This document shows positions 52,401-61,788 of a stretch of 64,000 bases of DNA, piece by piece. A model generated the notes under the pieces. The model saw only the letters and a list, made by a program, of their open reading frames with translations. It was not told where the DNA came from and did not search any database. This stretch comes from Psychrobacter arenosus. Its GTDB lineage: Bacteria > Pseudomonadota > Gammaproteobacteria > Pseudomonadales > Moraxellaceae. The translations under genes were made by a program, and so were the position numbers. The stretch is from positions 2,604,001-2,668,000 of the forward strand of contig NZ_LR884459.1 in the NCBI RefSeq assembly GCF_904848165.1, read 5' to 3'. The number at the start of each line of letters is the position of its first letter. Position 1 is the stretch's first letter.

Positions 52401-55400
52401 GCTAATGCTTATAGTAATGGGTTAGGGGACGCGTTCAGCTACGCTATCGTTAGGGAGTATAACGCCGATGCTTTAGAGCCATTAGCGCCCTTACTTGATA
52501 ATAATGAGCTACTAACAGAGCTAGACAGTGCTGAGAATAAAGCGGAAGCCGTACAAGCGGACTCTTTGGAAGTGCTCCATCGTATTAATGAGCAGCTAGA
52601 AGCCTCACCGGTTTTTGTGCAGCCACAAGACGAAGAAGAACAAGCCTTCTTTGACATTTTCATAGAAGAGGCGCAGGAGCGTTTACAAACTATAAAAAGC
52701 TTTGTTACGGCTCATAGCCATGACTCAGAAGTGATGGTAGCGGATGATATCGTTCGAGCTTTCCATACTTTAAAAGGTGCGGCTGGCAGCCAGTGTCTCA
52801 GCACTATTAGCGATATTAGCAGTACGATTGAACACAGCTTAGAGCAGTTGCAGAATCACGATGCCGCCATGGGACCTAAGCATTTGCAAGCCTTAGCTCA
52901 ATCGGTTGAATTAATAGAAGGGTACCTCGAGGTATATAAGCAAGACCATTTACAAGGTAAAGCTGAGACCGCTACCGTCAGTCAGCAGCAACACGATGCC
53001 GATTCAGAACCAACAGATCTTAAATCACTTAAAGCCATTTTAGGAGACTCTGAAGCGGCACAGCACAGTGATAATGAAGTCACTGTGGCTTACTTACTGC
53101 AAGATAATATTGACGCCTTGTTAGACGCTGAATGGGAGTTAGAGTCGCACTTATCAGAGCAGGACTCAGCCCAAGTTAGTGCTTATGCACAGACTATGAT
53201 TCAGCAAATTCATATTCTGAAAAAGTCAGCGGCCAATTTGCCAAAATTTCAGAAAGTTTTGAATGCCTTGTTAGGGGTTTATGAGTGCTTACAAGCGGAT
53301 CCAGAATTGGCTTGGCAAGATGCGGTGGTCAATGCCTTACTAGCGGGACATGGTGAGTTGACTGGGTTATTCGATGCGCTAGCGGGCAGTATTTCTTTAA
53401 AAGTAGACGATGAAGTTTTAACTGCATTAATGGCCATTGTTTCGCAGTCTGCTGCTCGTACGCCTGTTCCCATGGATAACGATACGACTATAGCTCGCGA
53501 GGATAATGCGCCTGCAGCGCCTGCTGTTAGTAACGACAACGCCTTGGCAGAGTTAAGCACTAATGTTTCAGCAACTGCGTCGGAGCAATTAGACCTTGAG
53601 CCTATCGAAACCGATGCCGAACTGTTAGAAATCTTTTTGGAAGAAGCCCAAGAACTAGACGCGGATATTAACCATATATTTGCCACCTGGCGCGATGACC
53701 CTAATGACATGGAAGCGCTTAAAGCTTTGCAACGTCATTTACACACCATCAAAGGTGGCGCACGTATGGCGGGCATTAAGAGCTTAGGGGATTTGACCCA
53801 TGAAGCTGAGACGGTCTACGAGTATTTTGTCGGCGATAAGCTAACGCCATCGCTTGGTTGGGTCAGCGTTATGCAGGGTATTCAAGACACCATGTCAGCG
53901 CAGATTGATTACTTGGTCCAGCACCAACAGTCTTTCTACGCCACGTCTTTAGTAGAGGCACTACAACGCTTTATAGCGACAGGTATTGTCCCCGATGATA
54001 CCAGAGTCAGTCTGCCTATCCTTAAAACTGCGAAGTTACAAGAGGTAAAGCACGAAGAGACAAGTGTCGAAGATTTGGTCGCAGAGTCTAACAGCCGCCC
54101 GGATATAACTGATACGACTTATAATAGCGAAATATCTGACCGCGCTTACTTAGAGATGGTGGCTCAGTCTTGGGAAGGTGAGCAACCGGATCCCGATATC
54201 TTAGCTGTCGTATTAGAAGAGAGCCAAGAGCTGCTGGGTAATGTTCGCGACAATATGCAGATATTCCGCAGTAATAGTGGCGACACTGTGGCTCTAGAAG
54301 CCTTACAGCGAGATTTGCACACGATCAAAGGGGGCGCTCGTATGGTCGCCGCTAATGGCATGGCAAATCTTGCTCACCAAATGGAAACGACTTTTGAAGG
54401 GTTGGCCAGTCGTCGTCGTCCCGCTACTAAAAAGGTCACACAACTATTAGTGGCTTGTCAAAACTGGCTAACCGACGCCATCTTTATTCTTTCGCATGGT
54501 ATTGATGCCCCGGCGCCTAACCAGCTTATTACAGCGTTAAAAGCTTTTAATAATGATCCAGATAGCTTAGTAACCTTTACTGCTGATTCCCTGCGAGCAC
54601 AAATCAAAGCTATAGCAGATTATGAAGAGGTGATGCAAGCCGCCTTAAGCGAACGTGATATTAGCAAAATGCCAGCGATGACTGGTGGTTTTGAAGATAA
54701 TGACACTGCAACTGATGTCAGCAATGAGATGATTCGTATCCCCGCTAGTCTGATTGAGCGGATGATTAACTTGTCTGGTGAATCATCGATTAACCGTGCC
54801 CGTATTGATATGGGTATGAGTAGTTTGAGCAATAGTATTGAAGAAATGGGCATTACAGTACAGCGTTTGTCTGATCAGTTACGCCGTATGGACATCGAGC
54901 TGGAAGTCCAAATTCTGTCACAAATTGACGAAGAAGAGATTTTGGATAATGCCGATTTCGATCCTTTAGAGATGGATCAATATTCAGCTTTAAATCAGTT
55001 ATCGAAGTCTCTATCAGAGTCGGCCTCGGATTTGGTAGATATTAAAGCTACCCTGTTAGAAAAAACGCGAGATAGTGAGGGCTTATTGCTACAGTTGTCC
55101 CGCACTCAAGCAGAGCTACAGAATGGCTTGATGGACTCGCGGATGGTGCCATTCTCAAGGCTATTACCGCGTTTACAGCGTATTGTCAGACAGACTGCTG
55201 GCGAGTTAAATAAAGCAGTTGAGCTCGAAGTGATCAACGCTGATGATGAGATTGATAGAACAATTCTGGAACGGATTACCTCACCCCTTGAGCATATGCT
55301 AAGAAATGCTGTGGATCATGGGATTGAAATGCCTGATAGTCGAATTGCGGTGGGCAAACCTCGTAACGGTAAGATTCAGTTAGAGGTGGTTCGCGAAGGC

Positions 55401-56675
55401 AGTGAAATCGTTATTCACTTAACCGATGATGGTAGTGGTATCGATATCGAAGCGGTACGCGCCAAAGCGATTAGCCAAGGTCTTATTGACCCTGATAATA
55501 CTAGCTTAACGGATTTAGACGTTATGCAGTATATCTTTAACGCCGGCCTCACCACCACGAAAAAAGTCACTCAGATTTCCGGTCGCGGTGTTGGCATGGA
55601 TGTGGTTCGTAGTGAGATTCGTCAATTAGGTGGGGTGGTAGCCGTTGAATCGGTCGAAGGCGGTGGCTCGCGCTTTACTATACGTGTGCCTTTAACTGTA
55701 GCCGTTTCTGATGCGTTAGTTGTACGTGCTGCCGATCGCTACTATGCTATTCCACTGGTACAGATTGAACGTGTTGTGCGAGTTAGTCCTGAAGAGTTAT
55801 ACACCTACTATCAGTCTAATGCCCCGACTTTAGAGATTGAAAATACAGACTATCGCGTGCGCTATCTTAATGAGATTCTAACAGGCCATGCCCTTAACGA
55901 TATGGTGGTAAGTAGCAACAGTAGCTTGCCAGTTATTATTATTAAGAGTCAGACGGGCCAGTCTATTGCCATGCAAGTGGATGAAATTGCGGGTTCTAGA
56001 ATTGAAGTAGTGGTCAAGCCGCTTGGCCGACAATTGGCTCATGTTCGAGGTATTTCAGCAGCGACCATCATGGGTGATGGCTCAGTCATGCTGATACTTG
56101 ATTTGATTGCGTTAATGCATACAGTAGCCACTAAACCTACTGTCTCCTCACCAGTAAGGGCTAAAGATGCGGATCAGCCCACAGCTATAGATACGCAAAC
56201 TACAGTATTGGTGGTAGACGACTCAGTGACGGTACGTAAGGTCACCTCGCGTTTCTTAGAGCGTCAAGGCATGCGCGCTATCGTGGCTAAAGATGGTATC
56301 GATGCTATCGAAATTCTCCAAGAACTCACCCCTGATATTATCCTATTGGATATTGAGATGCCGCGTATGGATGGTTTCGAGGTGGCAACTCAAGTTAGAC
56401 ATCAGCGTCGTTTAAAAGATATTCCAATTATCATGATCACTTCACGTACGGGTGAAAAGCATCGTGAGCGCGCTATGGAAATTGGCGTTAACGACTATAT
56501 GGGTAAGCCTTTCCAAGAAGACGAGCTGATGATTCGTATCGAAGAGCTATTGGAGGAGCAGGCCTTACTTAACAGTGAGAACAATGGGGCAGATACCTCG
56601 ACTGATAAGCTGCAGCAGGCCTTATCGTCAAACCCTTCCTTAACTTATCAAGGAGGTCAAGATGACGACAACTAA
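49419..56675 (+). CDS. chpA: Chemotaxis-type hybrid kinase ChpA with five intact HPt domains
   Basis: A 2418-residue CheA-like kinase. The N-terminal 680 residues hold a degenerate HPt/FimL-like region with no phosphorylatable histidine that I can recognise. Five HPt domains follow, with histidines H706 (FHTLKGSGRMVGA), H920 (FHTLKGSGRMAGA), H1116 (FHTLKGAAGSQ), H1442 (LHTIKGGARMAGI) and H1634 (LHTIKGGARMVAA). Then come a dimerisation region, a CheA ATPase (N-box near 1960, DDGSGID near 2002, SGRGVGMDVV), a CheW-like domain (about 2100-2230) and a C-terminal receiver with D2311 in ILLDIEMPRMDGFE. P. aeruginosa ChpA is about 2470 residues. It phosphorylates PilG/PilH. Confidence 0.96.
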   Translation: MISLPSNFVTIEWLIPTFNEQLSYLQTSWDKLAQDTTADAWPDFADMTARYHELSGALQMAELPAFVPLTQTLELLSQQLISDRDTRNAAQHSGAFANALLQGELNHYAVTGDIRQQFLVQCTQKVLRALPASVIPAYSHLNSEFAADTLFATPWPIPEASSQPLMANQYALLLKAWRQSVRQLLLVNSNDAQYLAPLQKISHYLWAASSSQVLRTLWYLSKIWLENLGHNEHPKPAQYASLLASLDQVLQVLSQLSTEVDSDLIDSQMLNEVLQGTTVEGVVADICINLSALAHNDAAANVVLNALNTDTEGAQRFLPRILSRLATLNFDAQKPLSIVPALSNIRRQLRQRGWLLYEQDVDKIITDIKRLPHAADQSGQLQKQIKQQLQSLNSAITNAHETIVNKIGQAAVFTFSPTANHATFDADADADADAEQAAELAYQAYPDTVRQLRIAVESIKADFNSYLQQRQVESLPSEAKFVEIQQAFTAIHLHDVATVSSQIGELFSRLKAADLATLAWPLVKAIAEILASLELFLDYLAQQVFDQAMLEQLQTHLPVANDLLNKVIADPDAADLNAASTYSSESRVADNVTRYDDSGEIAAIAVEQSANTLEIVPAVGVTEAFIEDDLTASVNASAPSAPLESEALKAARATLKEDNFDMDEEIREIFVEEAEEVLEQLDQYLPIWQQAPQDLTPLSEIRRGFHTLKGSGRMVGAFNTGEMAWAVEDMLNRVLDKTVPVTDELIRFIRDTKDLIPILVEDFAHLREPSIDPAITVLKAKNLLAGRPIHEGLVAAAASEQSAAQQDLEPLATLTPTASAEEEPEVKIGDAVVGNEDALTATEAELPEVLVPFLTAVMPSDSEDTDPEIQEIFIEEADEVLTLIMPKFAEYHTALMALEAEMKLPSTAEAALLEVRRGFHTLKGSGRMAGANHSAELAWAIENMLNRILEHTLSPSADMMALVEDVLSAYPALLAIFESGNNNYPEQIALWTACANAYSNGLGDAFSYAIVREYNADALEPLAPLLDNNELLTELDSAENKAEAVQADSLEVLHRINEQLEASPVFVQPQDEEEQAFFDIFIEEAQERLQTIKSFVTAHSHDSEVMVADDIVRAFHTLKGAAGSQCLSTISDISSTIEHSLEQLQNHDAAMGPKHLQALAQSVELIEGYLEVYKQDHLQGKAETATVSQQQHDADSEPTDLKSLKAILGDSEAAQHSDNEVTVAYLLQDNIDALLDAEWELESHLSEQDSAQVSAYAQTMIQQIHILKKSAANLPKFQKVLNALLGVYECLQADPELAWQDAVVNALLAGHGELTGLFDALAGSISLKVDDEVLTALMAIVSQSAARTPVPMDNDTTIAREDNAPAAPAVSNDNALAELSTNVSATASEQLDLEPIETDAELLEIFLEEAQELDADINHIFATWRDDPNDMEALKALQRHLHTIKGGARMAGIKSLGDLTHEAETVYEYFVGDKLTPSLGWVSVMQGIQDTMSAQIDYLVQHQQSFYATSLVEALQRFIATGIVPDDTRVSLPILKTAKLQEVKHEETSVEDLVAESNSRPDITDTTYNSEISDRAYLEMVAQSWEGEQPDPDILAVVLEESQELLGNVRDNMQIFRSNSGDTVALEALQRDLHTIKGGARMVAANGMANLAHQMETTFEGLASRRRPATKKVTQLLVACQNWLTDAIFILSHGIDAPAPNQLITALKAFNNDPDSLVTFTADSLRAQIKAIADYEEVMQAALSERDISKMPAMTGGFEDNDTATDVSNEMIRIPASLIERMINLSGESSINRARIDMGMSSLSNSIEEMGITVQRLSDQLRRMDIELEVQILSQIDEEEILDNADFDPLEMDQYSALNQLSKSLSESASDLVDIKATLLEKTRDSEGLLLQLSRTQAELQNGLMDSRMVPFSRLLPRLQRIVRQTAGELNKAVELEVINADDEIDRTILERITSPLEHMLRNAVDHGIEMPDSRIAVGKPRNGKIQLEVVREGSEIVIHLTDDGSGIDIEAVRAKAISQGLIDPDNTSLTDLDVMQYIFNAGLTTTKKVTQISGRGVGMDVVRSEIRQLGGVVAVESVEGGGSRFTIRVPLTVAVSDALVVRAADRYYAIPLVQIERVVRVSPEELYTYYQSNAPTLEIENTDYRVRYLNEILTGHALNDMVVSSNSSLPVIIIKSQTGQSIAMQVDEIAGSRIEVVVKPLGRQLAHVRGISAATIMGDGSVMLILDLIALMHTVATKPTVSSPVRAKDADQPTAIDTQTTVLVVDDSVTVRKVTSRFLERQGMRAIVAKDGIDAIEILQELTPDIILLDIEMPRMDGFEVATQVRHQRRLKDIPIIMITSRTGEKHRERAMEIGVNDYMGKPFQEDELMIRIEELLEEQALLNSENNGADTSTDKLQQALSSNPSLTYQGGQDDDN
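50691..50720 (+). repeat. Hexanucleotide repeat GATGCT x5 inside chpA
   Basis: Five perfect GATGCT units encode alternating Asp-Ala (residues about 425-434). Because the unit is 6 nt, copy-number change keeps the frame and alters only the length of a linker. Confidence 0.9.
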
Positions 56676-57627
56676 TGGCAGACGTTTAGAAGAGCTGAAA
56701 GTCATTGTTGTCTCTGAAACTCAGCACCAGCGCATTGCCTTTAGCGATACCGTGCGCAGTTGTGAATTAACCTTATTAGATTGCATTACGCGTGAGCAGG
56801 TCACTCGTAAGCATTATCAGTCTGCCGCCAATATTTGGCTGATTGATAGTAATTACGACCCGCAGATGATTGCCTCTATTGAAGCCTCGCAGCCCGATAC
56901 AGTACTAATTGGCTTTGATACCGCGCCTTTTTTAAATGAGACGCAGCGGTATGCAAAATGGCAGCGCCGGCTTAAACGTAAATTGGCTCATATGCTCAAC
57001 ATCCCTGAGATTATGGGAGCAAAACGCTTCGAAGCCAGCAACCGCTCTTGGCAATTTGTGGTATTTTTAGGGGCTTCTATGGGTGGCCCTAGTGCTATAA
57101 AAAGCTTTTTGGACAATCTTTCTACTGAGCTGCCTATTTGCATTTTATTAGCGCATCATTTTAATAATAAAATGATTCATACTTTGCCCCGTATCTTAAA
57201 CCGTCACAATAACTGGCGCTGCCAAGTTATTACTACCACGCAGATGCTGCAGCCAGGACAGTGCTTAATTGCGCCTATAGATAAAAAAATCGTTTGTGAT
57301 TCGAATGGCCGGGTCATCTTATGCGAGGAGCCATGGGCAGGGGAATACAAGCCCGCTATCGGCACGCTATTAAAAAATACTAGCGATGTTTTTGGTCCTG
57401 ATCTTATCAGTATTATATTTTCTGGTATGGGTAAGGATGGCTCACAATATCTCGAACAGATTCAAGAAAACCACAGTCAATTGTGGGCGCAAGATCCTGA
57501 TGATAGTGCTTGCGCCAGCCAGCCTAAGGCCATTATCGATTCCGGTTATTGTCAGTTTGTCGGGACGCCTGAGCAGTTGGCCCGCCAACTTACAGACTAT
57601 GTCACCGAGCATATGGATAGCGAATAA
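56662..57627 (+). CDS. chpB: CheB-type methylesterase ChpB
   Basis: A 321-residue protein. The C-terminal methylesterase domain has the catalytic triad S139 (LGASMGGPSA), H165 (LAHHF) and D259 (FSGMGKDGS). The N-terminal 110 residues look like a decayed receiver: IWLIDSN has one aspartate (D62), but the usual acidic pair is missing (VVSETQ instead). It demethylates or deamidates PilJ. An AGGAGG site precedes the ATG, and the start overlaps the end of chpA by 14 nt, so both site and start lie inside chpA. Confidence 0.92.
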   Translation: MTTTNGRRLEELKVIVVSETQHQRIAFSDTVRSCELTLLDCITREQVTRKHYQSAANIWLIDSNYDPQMIASIEASQPDTVLIGFDTAPFLNETQRYAKWQRRLKRKLAHMLNIPEIMGAKRFEASNRSWQFVVFLGASMGGPSAIKSFLDNLSTELPICILLAHHFNNKMIHTLPRILNRHNNWRCQVITTTQMLQPGQCLIAPIDKKIVCDSNGRVILCEEPWAGEYKPAIGTLLKNTSDVFGPDLISIIFSGMGKDGSQYLEQIQENHSQLWAQDPDDSACASQPKAIIDSGYCQFVGTPEQLARQLTDYVTEHMDSE

Positions 57628-57648
57628 CGAGGAGCTAATCAGCTTATT

Positions 57649-58218
57649 ATGAATAAAATAATAAAACATAGTTTTGAAGCCGTTAGTTTGTTAACGGCCG
57701 AAAATGGGTTATTGAGTGTCACAATCATTCCCGCAGTCGGGCAGCCGGACTGGGTTATTCCTAGCACTTTGATTTTAGACTTGGTTGAGTACGACGAGTA
57801 CATTTGGACTTACGTCTGGCAGCAGCAAGATATTGCTATCTTTCATCTGCAGCCGCGGGATATTACCCCAACCTCCCTAGTGATATTGGAAGGCAATACC
57901 GATGTGCATAGGTTTGGCTTGCAGTTTAAAGGGGCATTAAAGAGTCTACAGGTGCGTATTAGTGACGTTAAAGACGTCCCCCTGCCTGCAGAATATATGC
58001 CAGTAATAGAAGAGAATAGTGAGGCTGAAACAGCTGCGGATGCTATTCTAACCTCTGATATCCTGATTAATACGACTTCCTATAGCAGTTTTGATGCAAA
58101 ATTTAGTGAGTCTAATATTTTGTCTTATTTATTTGAGTGCGTAGAGATTGAGGGCGAGGTTTATCTCATTCCAGATTTAGATAAGATTGCTCACCATTTG
58201 GTCGATTTGGACAGTTAA
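57649..58218 (+). CDS. chpC: CheW-like protein ChpC
   Basis: A 189-residue CheW-like protein. The fold is recognisable from VTIIPAVGQPDWVIPSTLIL, VLDLVEYDEY-type strand, SLVILEGNTDVHRFGLQFKG and VEIEGEVYLIPDLDKI, and position after chpB matches the Pseudomonas operon. It may link other receptors to ChpA. GAGGAG lies about 20 nt upstream of the ATG, a little far. It is the last gene of the Chp operon; a terminator follows 235 bp later. The domain is divergent, so detailed function is uncertain. Confidence 0.8.
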   Translation: MNKIIKHSFEAVSLLTAENGLLSVTIIPAVGQPDWVIPSTLILDLVEYDEYIWTYVWQQQDIAIFHLQPRDITPTSLVILEGNTDVHRFGLQFKGALKSLQVRISDVKDVPLPAEYMPVIEENSEAETAADAILTSDILINTTSYSSFDAKFSESNILSYLFECVEIEGEVYLIPDLDKIAHHLVDLDS

Positions 58219-58453
58219 TAGCGTTTGTTCTTATTGATTCTGAGTTTTAGCGAATGCGTAAATCAAAGCTATGGTTTTATTTGCCGCCGACACAATTTAG
58301 TGCCGTTAGGCTATAGTTCAGACATAAAAATGTCGTAATATAGTCCTAAGCTCGCAGCGTCCGTTGTACTCTTTGATATCAGCTAAGCAATATAATCCTA
58401 ACTAGCCATGATACGACTCAATATACCGCTTAACTTGCTCACTTTTTATCCCT

Positions 58454-58482
58454 AATTGGCCGCATACTGTGTGGCCAATTTT
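58454..58482 (+). terminator. Rho-independent terminator of the Chp operon
   Basis: AATTGGCC (58454-58461) pairs with GGCCAATT (58473-58480) over an 11-nt loop, with TTTT and a further T7 run 10 nt later. The rest of 58219-58651 shows no gene. Confidence 0.75.
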
Positions 58483-58651
58483 GCTATTGGTTTTTTTATT
58501 AACGTCCTGTTTAGGAGCCATTTCTCTTACGAATGATTTTCGCCCTAGTGGCTTACTAAATGGTAGCGGAAGGCTAGCCAGTATAGATGGTCTACCTTAT
58601 ACGCCAAGTATCCGTATACAAACCCAACAATCTTTATAGGTGAGTTTCGAG

Positions 58652-59191
58652 ATGTCTCTTTCTGCTTCTTCTTTAAATAACAGTAAGGCAAAATGGGCGT
58701 TGTCTAGCCGCATTTTTCATTGGACCAGTGCCCTACTATTAATTGTCACTTGGGCAATGATCCTGTTGCATGACAATAGTAATGGCAATCAGTTTATTAA
58801 CTTGCACAAAGCCTTTGGCGTGAGTTTATTGCTTTGGACTATAGCGCGGCTGATTAATCGTTTGCTGACTAAAACCCCGCCACCCGTCCCTATGCCAAAA
58901 ATGCAGGCCATAGTGGGCCATTTAACGCATTTCGTCCTGTATGGATTATTGATTGCGATGCCGGTTGTGGGACTATTGATGTCCGTATATGGTGGCCGAG
59001 CGGTGAGTATGTTTGGTCTGTTTGAAATTCCAGTATTTGTCACACCAGATCGCAGCTTAGCCCGATTATTTAACGATATTCATGTCGATATTATTTGGCC
59101 TATGATTATTGTCTTTACCCTCATGCATATTGGCGCTGCGTTATACCATCAATTCATCAAAAAAGATGGCTTGATTGCGCGGATGAAATAA
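58652..59191 (+). CDS. Cytochrome b561
   Basis: A 179-residue four-helix membrane cytochrome of the YodB/CybB family. Heme-ligand candidates are the histidines in RIFHWTSALLL (helix 1), NLHKAFGVSLLLW (helix 2), and IHVDIIWPMIIV and MHIGAALYHQFIKKDG (helix 4). The latter C-terminal LYHQFIKKDG is typical. It moves electrons between the quinone pool and other acceptors such as superoxide. The ATG at 58652 is preceded by AGGTGAG, which also includes an in-frame GTG (58640) that I reject as start. It ends at a bidirectional terminator shared with the min operon. Confidence 0.88.
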   Translation: MSLSASSLNNSKAKWALSSRIFHWTSALLLIVTWAMILLHDNSNGNQFINLHKAFGVSLLLWTIARLINRLLTKTPPPVPMPKMQAIVGHLTHFVLYGLLIAMPVVGLLMSVYGGRAVSMFGLFEIPVFVTPDRSLARLFNDIHVDIIWPMIIVFTLMHIGAALYHQFIKKDGLIARMK

Positions 59192-59238
59192 AGGTAGGGT
59201 AGCGTGATTAGACGCGTTTTTAATAAGTAATCTGCCAT

Positions 59239-59276
59239 AAAAAAGCCCTAAGCTAATAAACTTAGGGCATTTTTTT
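59239..59276. terminator. Bidirectional rho-independent terminator
   Basis: GCCCTAAG (59245-59252) pairs with CTTAGGGC (59261-59268), with A-run before and T7 after. It serves the convergent cytochrome b561 and minE genes. Confidence 0.9.
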
Positions 59277-59357
59277 AGACAGTTTTTCCGACAGATTATC
59301 CGCTAGAGTAGGGCATAGTGCCGCTAAACGAGAGCTAGCCGGCTAAAAAACAATCTG

Positions 59358-59645
59358 CTAAGGACGACGATCCGGCAAGCTGATATTCATCTCAAGCACA
59401 TCTAAAGTATCTTCATGGCGATGGTGAATATTCACATCATCAATTTGCACGCCATTGACGTACTTGTTCACCACTTCCAAGATTTCACGTTTCATTTTCT
59501 CGATACGCTCACTGGTCAGACGGCTATTTAGACGATTTTCACTGGCAACGATAACTTTGAGACGCTCAGTCGCGGTATTGGCACTGCCCGAACTGCGGTC
59601 GTCTGTGCCAAATAAATTACTCCAAAATCCTTTTTTCTTACTCAT
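59358..59645 (-). CDS. minE: Cell division topological specificity factor MinE
   Basis: A 95-residue MinE. The N-terminal amphipathic membrane-targeting segment is [11 protein letters not shown]; the MinD-binding helix (about 27-36) is SERLKVIV-like and the topological domain follows ([17 protein letters not shown]). It stimulates MinD ATPase and drives pole-to-pole oscillation. GGAGG lies 6 nt before the ATG, in the minD end; only 2 nt separate the genes, so they are coupled. Confidence 0.95.
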   Translation of the reverse strand: MSKKKGFWSNLFGTDDRSSGSANTATERLKVIVASENRLNSRLTSERIEKMKREILEVVNKYVNGVQIDDVNIHHRHEDTLDVLEMNISLPDRRP

Positions 59646-59647
59646 TA

Positions 59648-60460
59648 TTATCCTCCAAACCAGCGTTGCAAGAAGCTCTTTTTCTTAACATTAATATGGC
59701 GAAGCTCACGATCTTCACCTAAGAATCGTGCCACGATATCATCGTAGCATTGGCCCGCTACTGAATCGGTGTAGTAGATGACAGGCTCACCATGGTTTGA
59801 GGCTTCTAGCACCGTATGGCTCTCTGGAACGACCCCTAATAAAGGCACTTTTAAGATGTCATTAGAAATGGTTTCGATGTCCATCATTTCATTGGCCGCT
59901 GCCCGTTCAGCGTTATAACGGCTGATGACCAAATGCTCACGGACGCTACCAGCATTCTCTTCCACTTTTTTCGTACGGCTTTGCAAGATGCCGATGATAC
60001 GGTCTGAGTCACGCACTGAAGAGATTTCAGGGTTGGTCACGATGATGGCTTCATCAGCATGATACATGGCCAATTGGGCGCCACGCTCAATACCTGCAGG
60101 CGAGTCACAGATGATGTAATCAAACTGTTTAGACAGCTCAGCCATCACATCAGCGACCCCTTCATCCGTTAGCGCATCTTTATCGCGCGTTTGACTGGCA
60201 GGCAGGATAAATAGATTCTCTAAACGCTTATCTTTCACTAGCGCTTGCGATAATCTGGCATTGCCACTAATGACATCGACAAAATCGTAAACGATACGGT
60301 TTTCGCAGCCCATGATTAAATCTAAGTTACGTAGACCTACATCAAAATCGATGACGACGGTTTTATAACCTCGTAACGCTAAACCTGCAGCAAAAGAAGC
60401 ACTGGTGGTAGTTTTACCTACACCACCCTTACCGGAAGTGATGACGACGATCTTTGCCAC
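59648..60460 (-). CDS. minD: Septum-site ATPase MinD
   Basis: A 270-residue deviant Walker A ATPase: [20 protein letters not shown] at residues 10-29, switch I/II strands [17 protein letters not shown] and [15 protein letters not shown], and the C-terminal amphipathic membrane-targeting helix [12 protein letters not shown]. It recruits MinC to the membrane and is released by MinE. It starts with GTG, preceded by AGGAG at 9 nt spacing. A 500-bp gap separates it from minC, unlike the tight minCDE operon of most gammaproteobacteria. Confidence 0.96.
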   Translation of the reverse strand: MAKIVVITSGKGGVGKTTTSASFAAGLALRGYKTVVIDFDVGLRNLDLIMGCENRIVYDFVDVISGNARLSQALVKDKRLENLFILPASQTRDKDALTDEGVADVMAELSKQFDYIICDSPAGIERGAQLAMYHADEAIIVTNPEISSVRDSDRIIGILQSRTKKVEENAGSVREHLVISRYNAERAAANEMMDIETISNDILKVPLLGVVPESHTVLEASNHGEPVIYYTDSVAGQCYDDIVARFLGEDRELRHINVKKKSFLQRWFGG

Positions 60461-60960
60461 AATGGCACACTCCTATACCTATAATATATAAATAGTATAT
60501 AAACCAAATCCAGCAATGCACTGGATTCATAACTCAAAATTAGTTACTAGAAATCAAGTGGATTAATACTGATAAAGTAAGACGGCTGCTCATGAATACT
60601 ACTCGACACGAATACTACTAGAGCGGGTCTCATAAAATGCTATGGTATACGCTTTTTAGCAAATTCACAGCCTAACATAAAGAGATTACGCCAGTTGCAT
60701 AAAAAAGTCACCATTCATTAATATTAACGCAAACTTTGGGCACGACACTCAGCTGCTATAGCGGCATCAATTACCCATTTACAGCAGCGCTAAAACCACT
60801 ATTTATCTTTAGCAGGATAACTTGAGCGGCTTTGAGCAATAAAACATCTCGGCTCAAACAAACATAGCGGCTCGACAAAACATAACTAAAAACAAGGTAT
60901 CATCGTAGAGTAGCATAGCGCCAGATGTTTTTATAGGGCTGCCATTTATTTGAGCAAGTA
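60461..60960. other. 500-bp gap inside the min cluster
   Basis: No supportable gene. A small direct repeat GAATACTACT (twice, about 60593-60620) is present. An internal promoter for minDE is likely but I could not identify a confident one. Confidence 0.4.
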
Positions 60961-61788
60961 TTAAGTATTGTTCATTACAGTAAAGACTAAGCCTTCACCT
61001 TCTTGATAGCGAACTTGTACCGGCTGATCTATCATCTCTTCAGGGATATTGTCGCGTAGGCAATAAGTCCCGGCTACTGACACTAAAGACGGGTTAAAAG
61101 ACTGACAGAAAATGCGCGCGTCTTTATCCCCAGTGGCACCAGCGACTAAACGCCCATTGGCTCGGCCATAAATATGTAGGCTGTTATCCGTGATCGCTTC
61201 CGCACCATTATTCACACTATTGGTTAAGATAAGATCGCCGCCAACATGATTGATGCTTTGACCTGAGCGCAGCATTTGATCGTAAATCATGCTAGAAATA
61301 TGGTCGCCATGCGTGCTTTGCTGACCAGACATATTGTCTGAATTCAGTGCCGTCGCGCTATTGGTTTGGCTCGGTGCGACAGTTTGCTCACCGGCTGTAG
61401 AAGTCAGCACAGTTTCTGTAGCATTGACCGTTTGTGCAGCAGCAGGCACTTTAGGCTTAATACGCTCGATACGTTTGCCATCACCTGGGAAAATAGCCAG
61501 TTTCCGTGCTTTTGCTTTCTCATCGAGCACCCCAGTGATTACTCCAATAGGCTGTAGACCCCACGACCAAAGCAAGTCTATCAAGGCGTCTAAATCTTGG
61601 TCGACCTCACTATTGATAACCATAGGTATTTGGCTGTTTTTATTGCTTAGTAAGCCTTCGAGTTTGGCCTCGATAATAGCCAAATCTGCGGTCTGCAGTT
61701 TGATCTGAGTAAAATTCAGCATTTTTCCGTAGAAAATGACACTGTGCTCAGGGAGAGGAGCAGCTTGCTCAGTATCCAAATTAGACAT
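60961..61788 (-). CDS. minC: Septum-site inhibitor MinC
   Basis: A 275-residue MinC. The C-terminal domain (about 160-275) is the right-handed beta-helix: GQSINHVGGDLILTNSVNNG, LHIYGRANGRLVAGATGDKD, RIFCQSFNPSLVSVAGTYCL. The N-terminal domain blocks FtsZ polymerisation (FTQIKLQTADLAIIEAKLEG). A polar linker of about 45 residues joins them, longer than in E. coli MinC (231 residues). AAGGAT precedes the ATG. It is the first gene of the min cluster. Confidence 0.95.
   Translation of the reverse strand: MSNLDTEQAAPLPEHSVIFYGKMLNFTQIKLQTADLAIIEAKLEGLLSNKNSQIPMVINSEVDQDLDALIDLLWSWGLQPIGVITGVLDEKAKARKLAIFPGDGKRIERIKPKVPAAAQTVNATETVLTSTAGEQTVAPSQTNSATALNSDNMSGQQSTHGDHISSMIYDQMLRSGQSINHVGGDLILTNSVNNGAEAITDNSLHIYGRANGRLVAGATGDKDARIFCQSFNPSLVSVAGTYCLRDNIPEEMIDQPVQVRYQEGEGLVFTVMNNT

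Noticed and set aside
50219..54853. Many open frames of 60-140 codons on the minus strand inside chpA
   Set aside because: They mirror the coding frame of chpA, lack ribosome-binding sites and resemble no family.
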